The position numbers were made by a program, and so were the translations under genes. From NCBI RefSeq assembly GCF_029168945.1, contig NC_083605.1, positions 26,921,280 through 26,985,279 on the forward strand: a stretch of DNA of 64,000 nt, written 5' to 3'. The notes below the pieces were generated by a model that saw only the letters and a list, made by a program, of their open reading frames with translations, ran no database searches and was not told the DNA's origin. Source of the DNA: Cannabis sativa. Its lineage: Eukaryota; Streptophyta; Magnoliopsida; Rosales; Cannabaceae. Of this stretch, positions 34,724 to 45,620 are shown one piece after another (position 1 is the stretch's first letter; each line of letters begins with the position of its first letter).

Positions 34724-37700
34724 ATGGTAATTGATTTACTTGCAAGAAATTTGGACTTTAAAACGATTGTTTGTATGTTCTTTGGATGGTATCATGTTGT
34801 ATTGAGTGTTATTTGATGATTGATTGATGATTGTGAAATTTTCGTGAAAAATAATTGTTATTTCGTTTCTGGAATTATTTTTATTGGATAGTATGAAAAA
34901 AATTAAGCAAGTTAGCCTTTTACAGAACTCAATTTGGATTTTATTTGAATTAGTTATGATTTTTTGAAGATTTGACAAAATCGGGGCTGTGCTGATAGTT
35001 TCCTGCGATCGCAGAACTGTCCGTACAGTTTCGAATTTTTTCAATTTTCTTCAATTTTTCATACTTTTTCATGGAATTAACTTCCATTTTTTTGTATGGT
35101 TTTGTATATATACTATTACTATTCCTAATTCAATTCTAATTATCATTTTGAATTAATTTAATTTTTTTTTAATTTAATTCAAGATATTAGTGTAATTTGA
35201 ATTTGAATAGAATTAGTATTTATCTTTTTGCTTAAAAATCTATCTTATTTTTAAATTTGATTAGATTTTTTTTTAAATTTAAGGTCAGATATTTTAAGAT
35301 ATTTATAATATATTTTAAGATATTTATAATATCTTTTAAGATATTTAAAAATATCTTATCTTTTAAGATATTTATAATATCTTTTAAGATATTTTAAAAA
35401 TATCTTATCTTTTAAGATTTTTTAATTAAATCTTTTTAGATATTTTGACCATATTTAAATTTAAAATAAGATATTTATAATCATGTAATTTTAAATAGAT
35501 ATAAGATATTTTGCTAATTTTTTTAAATTTTGTTATTTTATTTATTTAAATTACATTTAAAATTTGAAAAAGATATTTATTTATATTTTCTAATTTTTTA
35601 TTTAATTTTTATTTATAAAATAATATTTAAAATTTAAAAGTAGTTAGCAAATTTTTGAAATGATATTTAGGTTGGTTGAAACCTAATTTTTCAAAATTGT
35701 AGGTTTAATTTTAAATTTAAATATTTAATTAATTTTCGAAATTTTTTTTTAAATTTTTTTTTTTCGAAAATCTTTTTTAATAATATTTCGAAATTAATTA
35801 TTTAATTTAAAATTAAATAAATCCTACATCCAACTATCCAGCTAACCTTGTTGCAGGAGTATGTGGTTTTAGCTTGTTTGTAAGTTTTCAAAACCTATTA
35901 TTACTTGATTGCAAATAGCCATGGTTACTTTTTGCCAGATCTAATGATCTGATGGCTCCCTTGGTCAAGATAATAATTTGTAACAGGTATATTTACAATC
36001 TTCTTTCATCTGTGTATGACCTAGCAACATGATAGGACCCATCCAAAGTGTGCCTGTGTGAGCCTATGTGTTTAATTTTATTATAGATGCATATAGGTTA
36101 ATGTTGCTAAATAAAATGTCATAGTCATTGATAGATTTTATTTAGGCCCATTTAGTTTTGGGCTTATTCAATTAATAACAGTTGTTCTTATTAAGGTTAA
36201 ATTCCTCTCTTTTGGGCCTTGTGTGAGAGTTGGGAGCCATAGAAGTGGGTACGACATACTGAACCCAGCACCCCCTCACACAAACCACCCCAATTGTGAA
36301 GGCCCATTTGCCTGATTTGAATGGCTTATGCTAGGTTAATTAAACTAGTTTAACCTAATAAAATTGATTAGCAACATAATTAATTTCATTTATTTTGAAA
36401 TTAATTTAAGAAAAATATAGTTTAAGGAATTTTATATTCTAAGCTAAACTATATGTATTTTCTTGTATTTAATTAAATATAGAATTATAACCATCTAGAT
36501 TCTTTTACGGAACTTAATTTAAATTTTTCATTAAATATTCCTATTTAAGTTGATATTTAGTTATCTTCAACTAACCAACTTAAATCTGAATATCTTTTGA
36601 ATTTCAAATTTCAAAATTAAGTTGAGGAATTTTAGGCATTGGTTATTAAGATTCTTTAGATATTTTTTAAGTTAATATCTTTTCGAATATTAACTTAAAA
36701 TGGAATATTTTCAAATTAAGTGGTTACAACTTAATTTTTGATATTTAATTAAATTTAAATTTGAAAAATATTTAGGTTCTAGATTTTTTCTAATACGACT
36801 TAAATTAGATATTTTTTCAAATTTTGTGGAAAAGATACTTAGTCAAATAAGATATTTTCTAGATAGTTATTTCTAGACTACTTATTATTTCTAATATTAA
36901 ATAGGAAAATATTATAAATTGTGAAATTAATTATTTATATAATTAATTTTGGTACAATTTATTTAAAGTATATTTTTCCTAGTATTAAACTAGAGATTAA
37001 TAATTAAGCCTTCTCTACACTTAATTATTTATTTCTTGAATTTAATACATTTAATTAATTTGAAAATAAAATATCTAAGTTGATTTAATCATCATACTTA
37101 AATATTTCTTTTTCATGACATTTAATTAAAAAGAAAATTATTTTTAGTTGAAATTTAATTTTTCAACTAAATTTAAATAATTTTCAAAATATATTTTTTC
37201 TTTATTTTATTAATCATTTTTTCGAAAATTGCATTTCTTAAATGCTAGAATTTCGAATTTTATCTTGAAAAATAGATTAAGTTGTAAATTAATTATTTAT
37301 TTTAATTAATTCTTGGATCAACTTAAATCAATGATTTTTTCATTTATTGATTAATTTAAAATAAATTGAATTAAAGTATATTATTAGAAATTGAATTAAT
37401 TAGTCAAAGGAAAATCTAGATAGATGATATTTTTGCTTGAAGTATTTTTCTAGTGTATTTAATTAAATAGAAAATTAATATTTAAGTTGATTTTCATCAT
37501 CATACTTAAATATTTAAATTTTTCTTATATATTTAATTAAATAGGAAAATTATATTTTTTGTTGTAAATTAATTTTATTAATTAATTTTGGGCCAACATT
37601 AAATTAGAATAATTTTTCCAGGATTTATTTTTTATTTTAATATGCATTTTTCGAAAATTGTATTCTTATATACTTTAATTTTTCGAAATGCAATATATAT

Positions 37701-37974
37701 TTATAAAAAAAAAAAAAATTAAATTTGAGTTGTAAATTAATTTAAATTAATTTTGTAACAACTTAAATATTTTTTCTAAATATTTATTGGAAATTATTAC
37801 TAAGATGGAAATAATTCATATTATTTTCATATCCATCTAAGTAAAATTTATAAATATTAAATTAAAATTTATATTTAGAATTTTTCATTCTAAATTGGAA
37901 ATTTTAATTAAATAAATATATATTTAAAATAAATAGAATAAATAAAGAGAATAAAAGAAAATACAACTCTTTTC
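34724..37974 (+). other. AT-rich leader of element E
   Basis: No gene. Near the primer site a short GC-richer insert (about 34980-35030) contains the 12-bp palindrome CTGCGATCGCAG, followed by CTGTCCGTACA. At 35285-35440 there is a locally repeated palindromic AT motif. The conserved patch with GTACGACATACTGAACCC is at about 36180-36320. The rest is AT-rich sequence shared with B, D and I. Confidence 0.75.
35285..35440 (+). repeat. AAGATATTTATAATATCTTTT tandem array variant in E leader
   Basis: Four to five imperfect copies of a 20- to 65-bp unit built on AAGATATTTATAATATCTT, itself an inverted repeat. The corresponding leader region in I (about 52480-52530) lacks the expansion. Confidence 0.75.
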
Positions 37975-38480
37975 AAATAATGAGCTTTATTATAGAGACA
38001 TTCGATCTCCATTGTGGGTTTTACACCGCGTTTGTTTTAGTGAGTAATCCTCCCTAATGGAGGAACGTTCATTAGCAATTTCGCACCGTTTAACCTCGCA
38101 TGATAAGTAGTTTGTAAGTGTTTTGTATGGTATGGATCACCCTAATGGTGGCGACCATACTTGACTTGCAAATTGCGAAACAATGGTGGAAGCTCATAAG
38201 ATAGAATTGCCTTGACTCTCGCCTAAACGGGACAACGCTGAATTCCAATCTTGATCGAATAAAAGGTTGCTAGAATGTTTAATATTTTAGATGAGCTGAC
38301 AACTCTATTCAATAAATGATGCTTTGACTCTCGCCTACCGGGACACTGTATCAGTTTATTGAAAACCTTGGAAATTATTTAGGATTGTATGTTTTAGTAT
38401 TTTCACTAGTCATTCCTACTTGCTATATGTTTATAATTTCTGAATTGTGTATGAATTTATATTGAACCATGTTAATTTCT
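37975..38480 (+). promoter_or_regulatory. conserved leader cassette of element E
   Basis: Two hairpins share the loop CTAAT. One is TCCTCC-CTAAT-GGAGGA at 38048-38064. The other is CACC-CTAAT-GGTG at 38138-38150, enclosed by GTATGG (38130-38135) pairing with CCATAC (38155-38160). An ATTAG at 38071-38075 could pair with a CTAAT loop. Two GACTCTCGCCTA...GGGAC motifs follow at 38214-38233 and about 38336-38353 (the second lacks two bases). The block is nearly unchanged between elements whose pol is unrecognisable as protein, suggesting a cis role in RNA packaging or dimerisation. Confidence 0.6.
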
Positions 38481-38770
38481 GTTATTAAGTTGTAGTTTAA
38501 TTTCGAATCTTCATTGTTGGTCTAACATGTTTGTTTTTCTAATGAGATAAATCCCTAGTGGATTTTCACCATTAGACATACATAATAGTGTAAGATCTCG
38601 AAAGATAAATATTGTATATGCGACATCTAGCTGTTCATCAATTGATGACACCTTAGACTAGTATTTTACGATATGAAACAAGAAGATTGTATAAATAAGA
38701 TTACTTTGAATTTCGCTAATCGAAGCATCGTTGGATTCTTATTTATAAACGAAATTATCCTAATTCCTCT
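38481..38770 (+). promoter_or_regulatory. diverged second leader cassette replacing gag in element E
   Basis: The order of words parallels the first cassette. A TTCGAATCTTCATTGTTGG start is parallel to TTCGATCTCCATTGTGGG. Then come an AAATCC-CTAGT-GGATTT hairpin (38550-38566) with a following ATTAG, a CTCGAAAGATAA word, a GAAACAA word, a degraded GACTCTCG motif and a CATCGTTGGATTC stretch parallel to CAACGCTGAATTCC. In A and I the gag start codon occupies this place. Confidence 0.55.
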
Positions 38771-41153
38771 TAGCTTATTCATTTCGAATTAGCTTCAAAA
38801 CATATCATTGGATGAATGGTTTATAAATCATTTCATGTCATTGTATTTTCTCTTAAGAAATTAAATGATGTATATGATTATAATCCCGAAATTCTATTCC
38901 CAATTGATATAAATCCTCAATCCTAGAAATCTCCTACTTGTATGGGCAAATCTGACTTAATTTTGTATTAGTAGTGGTGGTCCAAGAAAGAATTACTCAT
39001 TATATTTGGTTGAATTTAAGTCTTTGACTTTAATTTTAGAATCCAAACAGAAATTTTCTTATATTTCTAATTCCAGAATACAATACAGTTACACTTTCTC
39101 AAGTGTTTAATATCCATCTTTTATTAATGGATTAAAACTGTATGGAATGTGAGTTAGGTATTCTGTGACCAGGATCCACTTGAAGTATTCTAAGAACTCT
39201 TTGATGTAACTAAACCTATGTCATCATAGACACTACCACATTTTCTTAATCTATGGCATTTGTATCTTGTTCATAGTGGATTTGACAAGATCAATCTCTG
39301 CAAAGAGTTAATATGCCTATATCCACTGAAAGTAGTTCATCTCATTCGCAGATGAATGTACATTCAGGGGTGGATATGAGTTTTTTCGTTGTATTCTTAA
39401 AACGATAACTCTAAATTATACCTTTTAGCAAAGAAATTTGAAATGTTTGAAAAATTTCATTAATTTCTAGCAATGGTTAAAACCATTAAGGTAAGTGGTT
39501 AAAGATCTTGCGAACTGATAGGGGTGGAGAAATAGTTAGTAGATATGCAGTTCAAAGATCATTAATTTGATTTTTGAATTATATCCAAACTTACCTCCCG
39601 TAAATTTCGAGTTGCATGTTGATGATTAGTTACTAGTCGTTGCCTAATTCCTTCTATGGTAATACAATTTCAGAATGATGTAATGGTTGTATACTTAATG
39701 TAAATCATTACTAGATTCATGGATGACCTAATCAAAATCTTAAGAAAAGCTAGAACTGTTAACCATGGTTTGTTAGCTATTCTAAGTGATTAGGGGTGGA
39801 CCATCCCATTGTCAATAGATAAGAAAGTGTTTGTTCAAACAAATACTACTTTTCTAAGAAAATGACTAAGTCTGAAAACAAGTAGCAAATAAAGGAGATA
39901 TTTAATTCTTGATTCCAAAAGTGTTCTATCATCTTATATAACATATGATGATCCCACTGCCTCTGTTGTCTTGTCACAACCAAAGAGGTTAATACCATTT
40001 AGTTTTCTTAGACATAATTCACGGTGCCTTGTCGTAGTCGGAGAGTTTCTAGGAACTCACCTTCTTATGACTTGGGAGACACTAGTGATTAAAATCCATT
40101 GTGAGTTTAAACAAGTAATGGATTGTCAAGATAAGAAACTAAGAAGAAAGCCAATAGAACTGTGGTTTAATCCATTCACATGGAGTAACCTAAAGTTTTC
40201 TATTACAAGGACATAAAAGGAAATTTTCGTTTATAAGCCTATTCAATGGACTTAACAAAACTTCCTGTTCCTAGTATTATAGGTTTGAGTTTATCTAAAC
40301 CTATGACTTGTGGTATACCTGGTAATTACTTACTCTACTGCAAGCAACTTACTTTAGTAAGATGCTGAAGCATTTTCTTTCTAATGGCAATCTATAGAAG
40401 CTTCACAACTTCTTAGGTATAGATTTTATTTATCTAAGGAAAAGTCTCAACTATTCCAGAAAAGATAAAGCCATGAAAGAATTTCTTATATCAACAGTGA
40501 GAGGTCTTAGATATGCTTTTGTATGCCTTAGACCAGACACCTGCTGTTGAGTGGGAGTAATGAGTAGGTATCAGATTAATCCAGGAGAAGAACATTGGAA
40601 GATAATCAAGTAAATCTTAAGATAAAGAAGAGGAACTATATGTTAGTCTATAAGGGTGTGTTTAAAACTCTTAGACTACACCATATCAGATTTTGAAATT
40701 TGCCTTTGTGCTAGTAAATCTTTCTGATAAGATGGTGATTACTCTGGGGGTGGAATAGTGATTTTGGAGAAGTGTAAAAACCTATCTGAAGTCTCTAAGT
40801 CTACCAGAAAGGGACTGAATGTTAAAGCTGCAGGAAAGTTACTTATTCAGTCTAAGGAAAGTTCTATACATCTTTGGCACCATTCCAAATTGCCTTAAAC
40901 TACTAGTGTTAATTTCCTGATTAACCAAAAGTAGTTGCCAAAGGTATAAAATCCAGTATCCCAAGAGAGTAGACATATAGAGAGGAATTTCACATTATCA
41001 ATGATTTTGTGATTAAAGGAAGAGTAATGGTGGAGAAAAGGTTGTGGTTAATTCAACCTTTCAGATCCTATTACGAGGAGTTTACTACTACTACACTTGA
41101 TTTGTATATCAAGGTGTTGAGATTATTTGAAACGCACTTTTTGTTTTATATTA
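38771..41153 (+). pseudogene. pol relic of element E
   Basis: A dead, colinear copy of copia pol. Segments match the pol of I in order. 39330-39390 matches the first integrase aspartate region (I 60365-60425). 39505-39560 matches the second aspartate region (I 60560-60610). 39785-39850 matches I 60955-61030, 39955-40045 the linker around I 61140-61230, and 40555-40670 I 62265-62385. 40735-40775 matches I 62456-62500, and 40965-41090 RNase H's end (I 62690-62805). Stops and indels are everywhere. The longest short frame (39971-40216) has no recognisable domain and covers part of the relic. Confidence 0.82.
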
Positions 41154-41168
41154 GTGCAAGTGGGAGTT
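41154..41168 (+). other. polypurine tract of element E
   Basis: GTGCAAGTGGGAGTT, abutting the 3' LTR. Confidence 0.88.
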
Positions 41169-43060
41169 TGTTGGGTTTTATGCCATAAATAAAACTCATT
41201 TCAATATAATCAAATTTACTTATTAATATAGATCAGAAATAACATTTAATGTTGCATGGTTCACATGATTTATTTCATGATTATATGTACATAATGTATA
41301 AATTCATCTGAAACCCTTTTCACATACTTGATCCTGTTTATTGTGCCGTCAACACATTGGAAAGTAAACATGACTATGTGAATAAAGTTTCCTAGATTTA
41401 TCAGACACAGGGTTTTACTGATATGATAATCTACAACAAGAGTTTACTTGCATTTGGAGAAGTGCTATGTTCTTTCCAGAGCATTGGTTAAAGTAAAGCT
41501 CAGGTTGGATGCATGGAGTATGCATCGGAAGGGACCGATATTGAACTTTGACTTAGATTTATTAAACTTACCGTAATATCTATTCAAGTCAATATCGCCT
41601 AGTTGATCCTAGATCAAATGATCTTAATCCAGTTATGATTAGGCTCAATCTTGAAAGGCTATTCGTGTTCTTTGATTTGTTAGTTAAGCCTACTTTTAGG
41701 TCAGGGTGTTACGTACATTTTGGGAACACGGTAGTTCAATTGAGTGGGAGCGCTATCATAAACATGGAATCTATAGCTTCTATCTGGCGAATAGTAAGCA
41801 AAGGATGATCTCCTTCGAGCTTGACCAAACGAACATAAATGGTGGAGTACTCATTTCACATAAGCTGAAATATCATTTATACGGGGTCAAGTGTTTTAAG
41901 GAATAAATACATTGTAGGGTGTAACGGTAATTTAATCCCTTTACAGTGTAGATCATTCATATAGAGGATCATTGATCAAATTAGGATTATAACAATGGAT
42001 AACTAATGATGTGTCTATATGGTGGAACATATAGAGCATTCTATATACTGAGAGTGCAATTCTAAGTTCTATGCGTGGATTCAACGAAGAATTAATAAGT
42101 TAGTGAATTTTAGTGTTAAATTCTTGATCTACTTATTGGAAGCTCGGTTATATAGACCCATGGTCCCCCCACTAGTTGAGATAATATTGCTTGTAAGACT
42201 CATGTAATTGGTTTTGATTAATCAATTATAATTCTCAAATTAGACTATGTCTATTTGTGAATTTTTCACTAAGTAAGGGCGAAATTGTAAAGAAAGAGTT
42301 TATAGGGGCATATTTGTTAATTATGATACTTTGTATGGTTCAATTAATAAATATGATAAATGACAATATTATTTAATAATTATTTATAGTTATTAAATAG
42401 TTAGAATCGGCATTTAAATGGTTGAATTAGAAAATTGGCGTTTTTGAGAAAATCAGATGCAGAAAAGATAAAACTGCAAAATTGCAAAAAGTGAGGCCCA
42501 AATCCACTAAGCATGGCCCAGCCACTTTTGTAGGCAATTTAAACTGATTTTTTCATTATTTTAATGCCATATAATTCAAATCTAACCCTAGTAGGAATGC
42601 TATAAATAGATAGTGAAGGCTTCAGGAAAATTACACTTTTCTTCTTACTTTTTCTATTCAGAAAAACTGAGCCTTCTCTCTCCCTATCTTTAGCTGACCA
42701 CTCTCTCTCTTCTTCCTTAGAATTTCGAAATCCTTAGTGATTTGAGTAGTGCCCACACACATCAAGTGATACCTCAATCATAGTGAGGAAGATCGTGAAG
42801 AAAGATCATCAGCAAAGGAGCTTCAGCATCAAAGATTCAGAGAAAGAGATCCAGGTTCAGATATTGATAATGCTCTGCTACAGAAAGGAATCAAGGGCTA
42901 GATATCTGAACGGAAGGAGTCATTATATTCCGCTGCACCCAATGTAAGGTTTCTTAAACTTTATATGTGTTTATTTCATCGTTTTAGAAAGTTCATATAT
43001 AGGATGTTAATAAACATACTTGTGAGTAGATCTAAGATCCTGGTAAAATAATTTCCAACA
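41169..43060 (+). repeat. 3' LTR of element E
   Basis: 1892 bp. The TATA box is at 42601-42609 and AATAAA at 43009-43014. Differences from the 5' LTR that I could see include CCC to CCA and CAG to CAA near the start, CCTG to CCAG, GATAC to GTTAC, CTGAC to CTTAC, and ATTTAGG to ATATAGG. Confidence 0.96.
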
Positions 43061-43065
43061 AAAAC
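43061..43065. repeat. target-site duplication of element E, right copy
   Basis: AAAAC, as at 32812-32816. The leader of D resumes here. Confidence 0.95.
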
Positions 43066-43106
43066 ATCGTTTTAATTCATATTACATGGAAGTAAACCAT
43101 TACCAT

Positions 43107-43119
43107 GGCTCTGGTGCCA
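43107..43119 (-). other. primer binding site of element D (variant)
   Basis: The minus strand reads TGGCACCAGAGCC, differing from TGGTATCAGAGCC at two positions. It is a different variant from that in A and E. Confidence 0.82.
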
Positions 43120-43121
43120 GC

Positions 43122-45103
43122 TGTTGGAAATATTTTACCAGGATCTAGATTTACTACCAAGTATATTTTATTAACATCCTAATATGAATTCTAAAACAAT
43201 GAAAACAAACACATAAGAGTTTAAGAAAACCTGACATTGGGTGCAGCGGAATATAATGACTCCTTCCATTCAGATCTCTAGCCCTTGATTCCTTTCTGTA
43301 GCAGAGCATAATCAAGATCTGAATCTGGATCTCTTTCTCTCCTTCTTTGATGCTGAATTTCCATAGTCTTACATACTATGATTGAGGTACCACTTGATGT
43401 GTGTGGGCACTACTCTATCACTCAAGGGAATTTCGAAATTTTTGAGAGAAGAAAAGAGAGAGAGGGGGCGGCTAGGCTTTTCTGAAGGAAAACAATGTTC
43501 AAAGTCATAATTTCCTGAAGCCAATACTTTCTATTTATAGAATGCCCTCTAGGTTTAGGTTAGAATTGTATGGCATTAAAATAATGAAAAAATAAAATGG
43601 TAAAGGGCTTTGCATAGTGGGCAGCCATTTAAGGAAATTGGGCCTCACTTTGCAACTTTCCCATTTTGTTATTTCTCATTTCCATTTTCTCAAAAATGCC
43701 AATTTTTCAATTTAACCATTTAAATGCCAATTCTAATTATTTAATAACTAAAGATTAATTATTAAATAATATTGCCATTTAATATATTTATTAATTTAGA
43801 CATATAAAGTATCTTAATTAGTAAATAAACCTAGAATCTCTTTTCTTTACAATTTCACCCTCGCTTAGTGAAAATTCATAAAGTAGACATAGTCTAACTT
43901 TTAGAATTATAATTGATTAATTAAAATCAATTAACTGAGTCTTACAAGCAGTATGGTCTCAACTAGTATGGGGACCATGGGTCTATATAACCGAGCTTCC
44001 AATAATTCGAACCGAATTCACCAAGTAAATTCCCTAACTTATTAATTCCTTATTGAATCCACTCTTAGAACTTGAAATTGCACTCTCAGTCATATAGTAT
44101 GCTCTATATGTTCCACGATATAGATACGTCATTAGTTATCCATTGTTATAATCCTAATTTGATCAATGATCCTCTATATAGATGATTTACACTGTTTAGA
44201 ACTTGAAATTGCACTCTCAGTCATATAGTATGCTCTATATGTTCCACGATATAGATACGTCATTAGTTATCCATTGTTATAATCCTAATTTGATCAATGA
44301 TCCTCTATATAGATGATTTACACTGTAAAGGGATTAAATTACCGTAACACCCTACAATGTATTTTATCCTTAAAACACTTAACCCTGTATAAATGATATT
44401 TTAGCTAAGTGAAATGAGTACTCCACCATTTATTTTCGTTTGGTTAAGCTCAAAGGAAATCATCCTTTACTTTCTATTCGCCAGATAGAAGCTATAGATT
44501 CCATATTTATGTTAGCGCTCCCACGCAATTGCACTACCGTGTTCCTAATATGTACGTATCACCCTAACCCAAAAGTAGGCTTAACTAACAAATCAAAGAA
44601 CACGAATAACACTCTTGAGATTGAACCTAATCATATCAGGATTAAGATCATTTGATCTAGGATCAACATGTGATATTGAATTGAATAGATATTACGGTAA
44701 ATTCTAATATATCTAATCAAAGTTCAATATCGGTCCCTTCCGATGTATACTCCATACATTCGATACTGGTAAACTTTGCCAATGTCCTGGAAAGGACACA
44801 ACACTTTTCCAAGGTGAAGAATACCTATCGCTGATTATACCATGTCAGTCTAAATCCAGTGTTCTGACAAATCAGGGAATAAACTTTCGAACATATAATT
44901 AAGATTATATTCTACTGTGCTGACAACACTATAATCATTACCGAATTCATATGTTCTGGACTTAAATAGAATTCATACATTATATATATAATCATGAAAT
45001 AAATCATGTGAACCATGCAACATAAAATGTTATTTTTGATCTTTATTAATAAGTAAATCTGATTATATTGAAATGAGCTTTATTTAGGGCACAAAACCCA
45101 ACA
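43122..45103 (-). repeat. 5' LTR of element D
   Basis: 1982 bp, longer than its relatives because of a 131-bp internal tandem duplication (44065-44326). TATA box TATAAATAG on the minus strand at 43531-43539. Ends TGTTGG and CCCAACA in plus-strand reading. Confidence 0.92.
44065..44326. repeat. 131-bp perfect tandem duplication in D LTR
   Basis: 44065-44195 and 44196-44326 are identical by eye, beginning TTAGAACTTGAAATTGC and ending GATTTACACTGT. Other LTRs have one copy. Confidence 0.93.
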
Positions 45104-45136
45104 CGTCAGAATTTAGGATTAATTAATATGTACTGA
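45104..45136 (+). pseudogene. pol: last codons of pol of element F
   Basis: The frame reads RQNLGLINMY and then TGA. The pol of element I ends RQNLGLIDMY followed by a stop at 62840-62869. Everything upstream of this in F has been displaced out of the window by the insertion of D. In this short piece F looks coding-competent, unlike D and E. Confidence 0.85.
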
Positions 45137-45150
45137 TTAGTTTTATATTA

Positions 45151-45165
45151 GTGCAAGTGGGAGTT
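45151..45165 (+). other. polypurine tract of element F
   Basis: GTGCAAGTGGGAGTT, abutting the 3' LTR of F. Confidence 0.85.
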
Positions 45166-45620
45166 TGTTGAGTTTTATGCCCTAAATAAAACTCATTTTC
45201 AATGTAATCTCTATTCATTTAAATATCAATAAAGAAACAAAAGTATTTATAACTCTTTTGTGGGTCTTTTGGTTCATGTTATCATTTACTTGTCTAATTG
45301 ATTTATAATTTCATCCAAACCCTTTTCACATTTATATTCTTGTTTATTGTGTCATCAGCACAGTGGAAAGTAATCAAGATTATGTGATTGAATGTATATT
45401 CCTAGATTTATCAGTACATAGGGTTTAACTTATATGAAAATCTACAACATAGTCTACTTGCACCGTGGATAAGTGTTATGTTCTTTTCAGAGCATTGGTT
45501 AAAGTAAAGCTTGGGTTGGATGCATGGAGTATGCATCGGAAGGGAACGACATTGAACTTTGTTTCAAATATGTTAAAAGTACCGTAGTATCTATTCTATC
45601 ATTTATCTCTATTTAGCAAG
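45166..45620 (+). mobile_element. 3' LTR of element F, first part, cut by G
   Basis: Starts TGTTGAGTTTTATGCCC and follows the family LTR for 455 bp, then stops where the LTR of G begins. The preceding GCAAG (45616-45620) is the expected duplicated target; its partner lies to the right of the window. F is the outermost element; everything else in view is inserted in it. Confidence 0.85.

Larger units (their letters stand above)
32817..43060 (+). mobile_element. Ty1/copia element E, gag-less, recently inserted
   Basis: A complete 10,244-bp plus-strand element with perfect AAAAC duplications and two 1892-bp LTRs that I find different at only about six positions. Order: 5' LTR, primer site, AT-rich leader, conserved cassette plus diverged second cassette in place of gag, dead pol relic, polypurine tract, 3' LTR. 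It carries intact TATA boxes, AATAAA signals and tract but encodes nothing, so it must have been mobilised by proteins from another member such as an intact relative of I. It is the youngest dated insertion in the window. Confidence 0.95.
27857..45103 (-). mobile_element. Ty1/copia element D, gag-less non-autonomous, split by J and E
   Basis: The visible part of a minus-strand element. It comprises 5' LTR (43122-45103), primer site (43107-43119), leader (43106-43066, then 32816-29891 across the insertion of E), duplicated cassette (29100-29890) and pol relic (29099-27857). The rest of the relic and the 3' LTR are left of the window, beyond J. The layout matches B and E. It is inserted in the last codons of the pol of element F; the flank is CGTCA at 45104-45108, with the partner out of view. 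Confidence 0.85.

Noticed and set aside
38212..38355. CRISPR-like spaced repeats.
   Set aside because: Only two copies per leader, in a plant LTR element.
39971..40216. An 81-codon frame in E, with an antisense relative in B (12578-12829).
   Set aside because: It overlies the pol relic linker region and is not in the pol frame throughout; chance openness in a relic.
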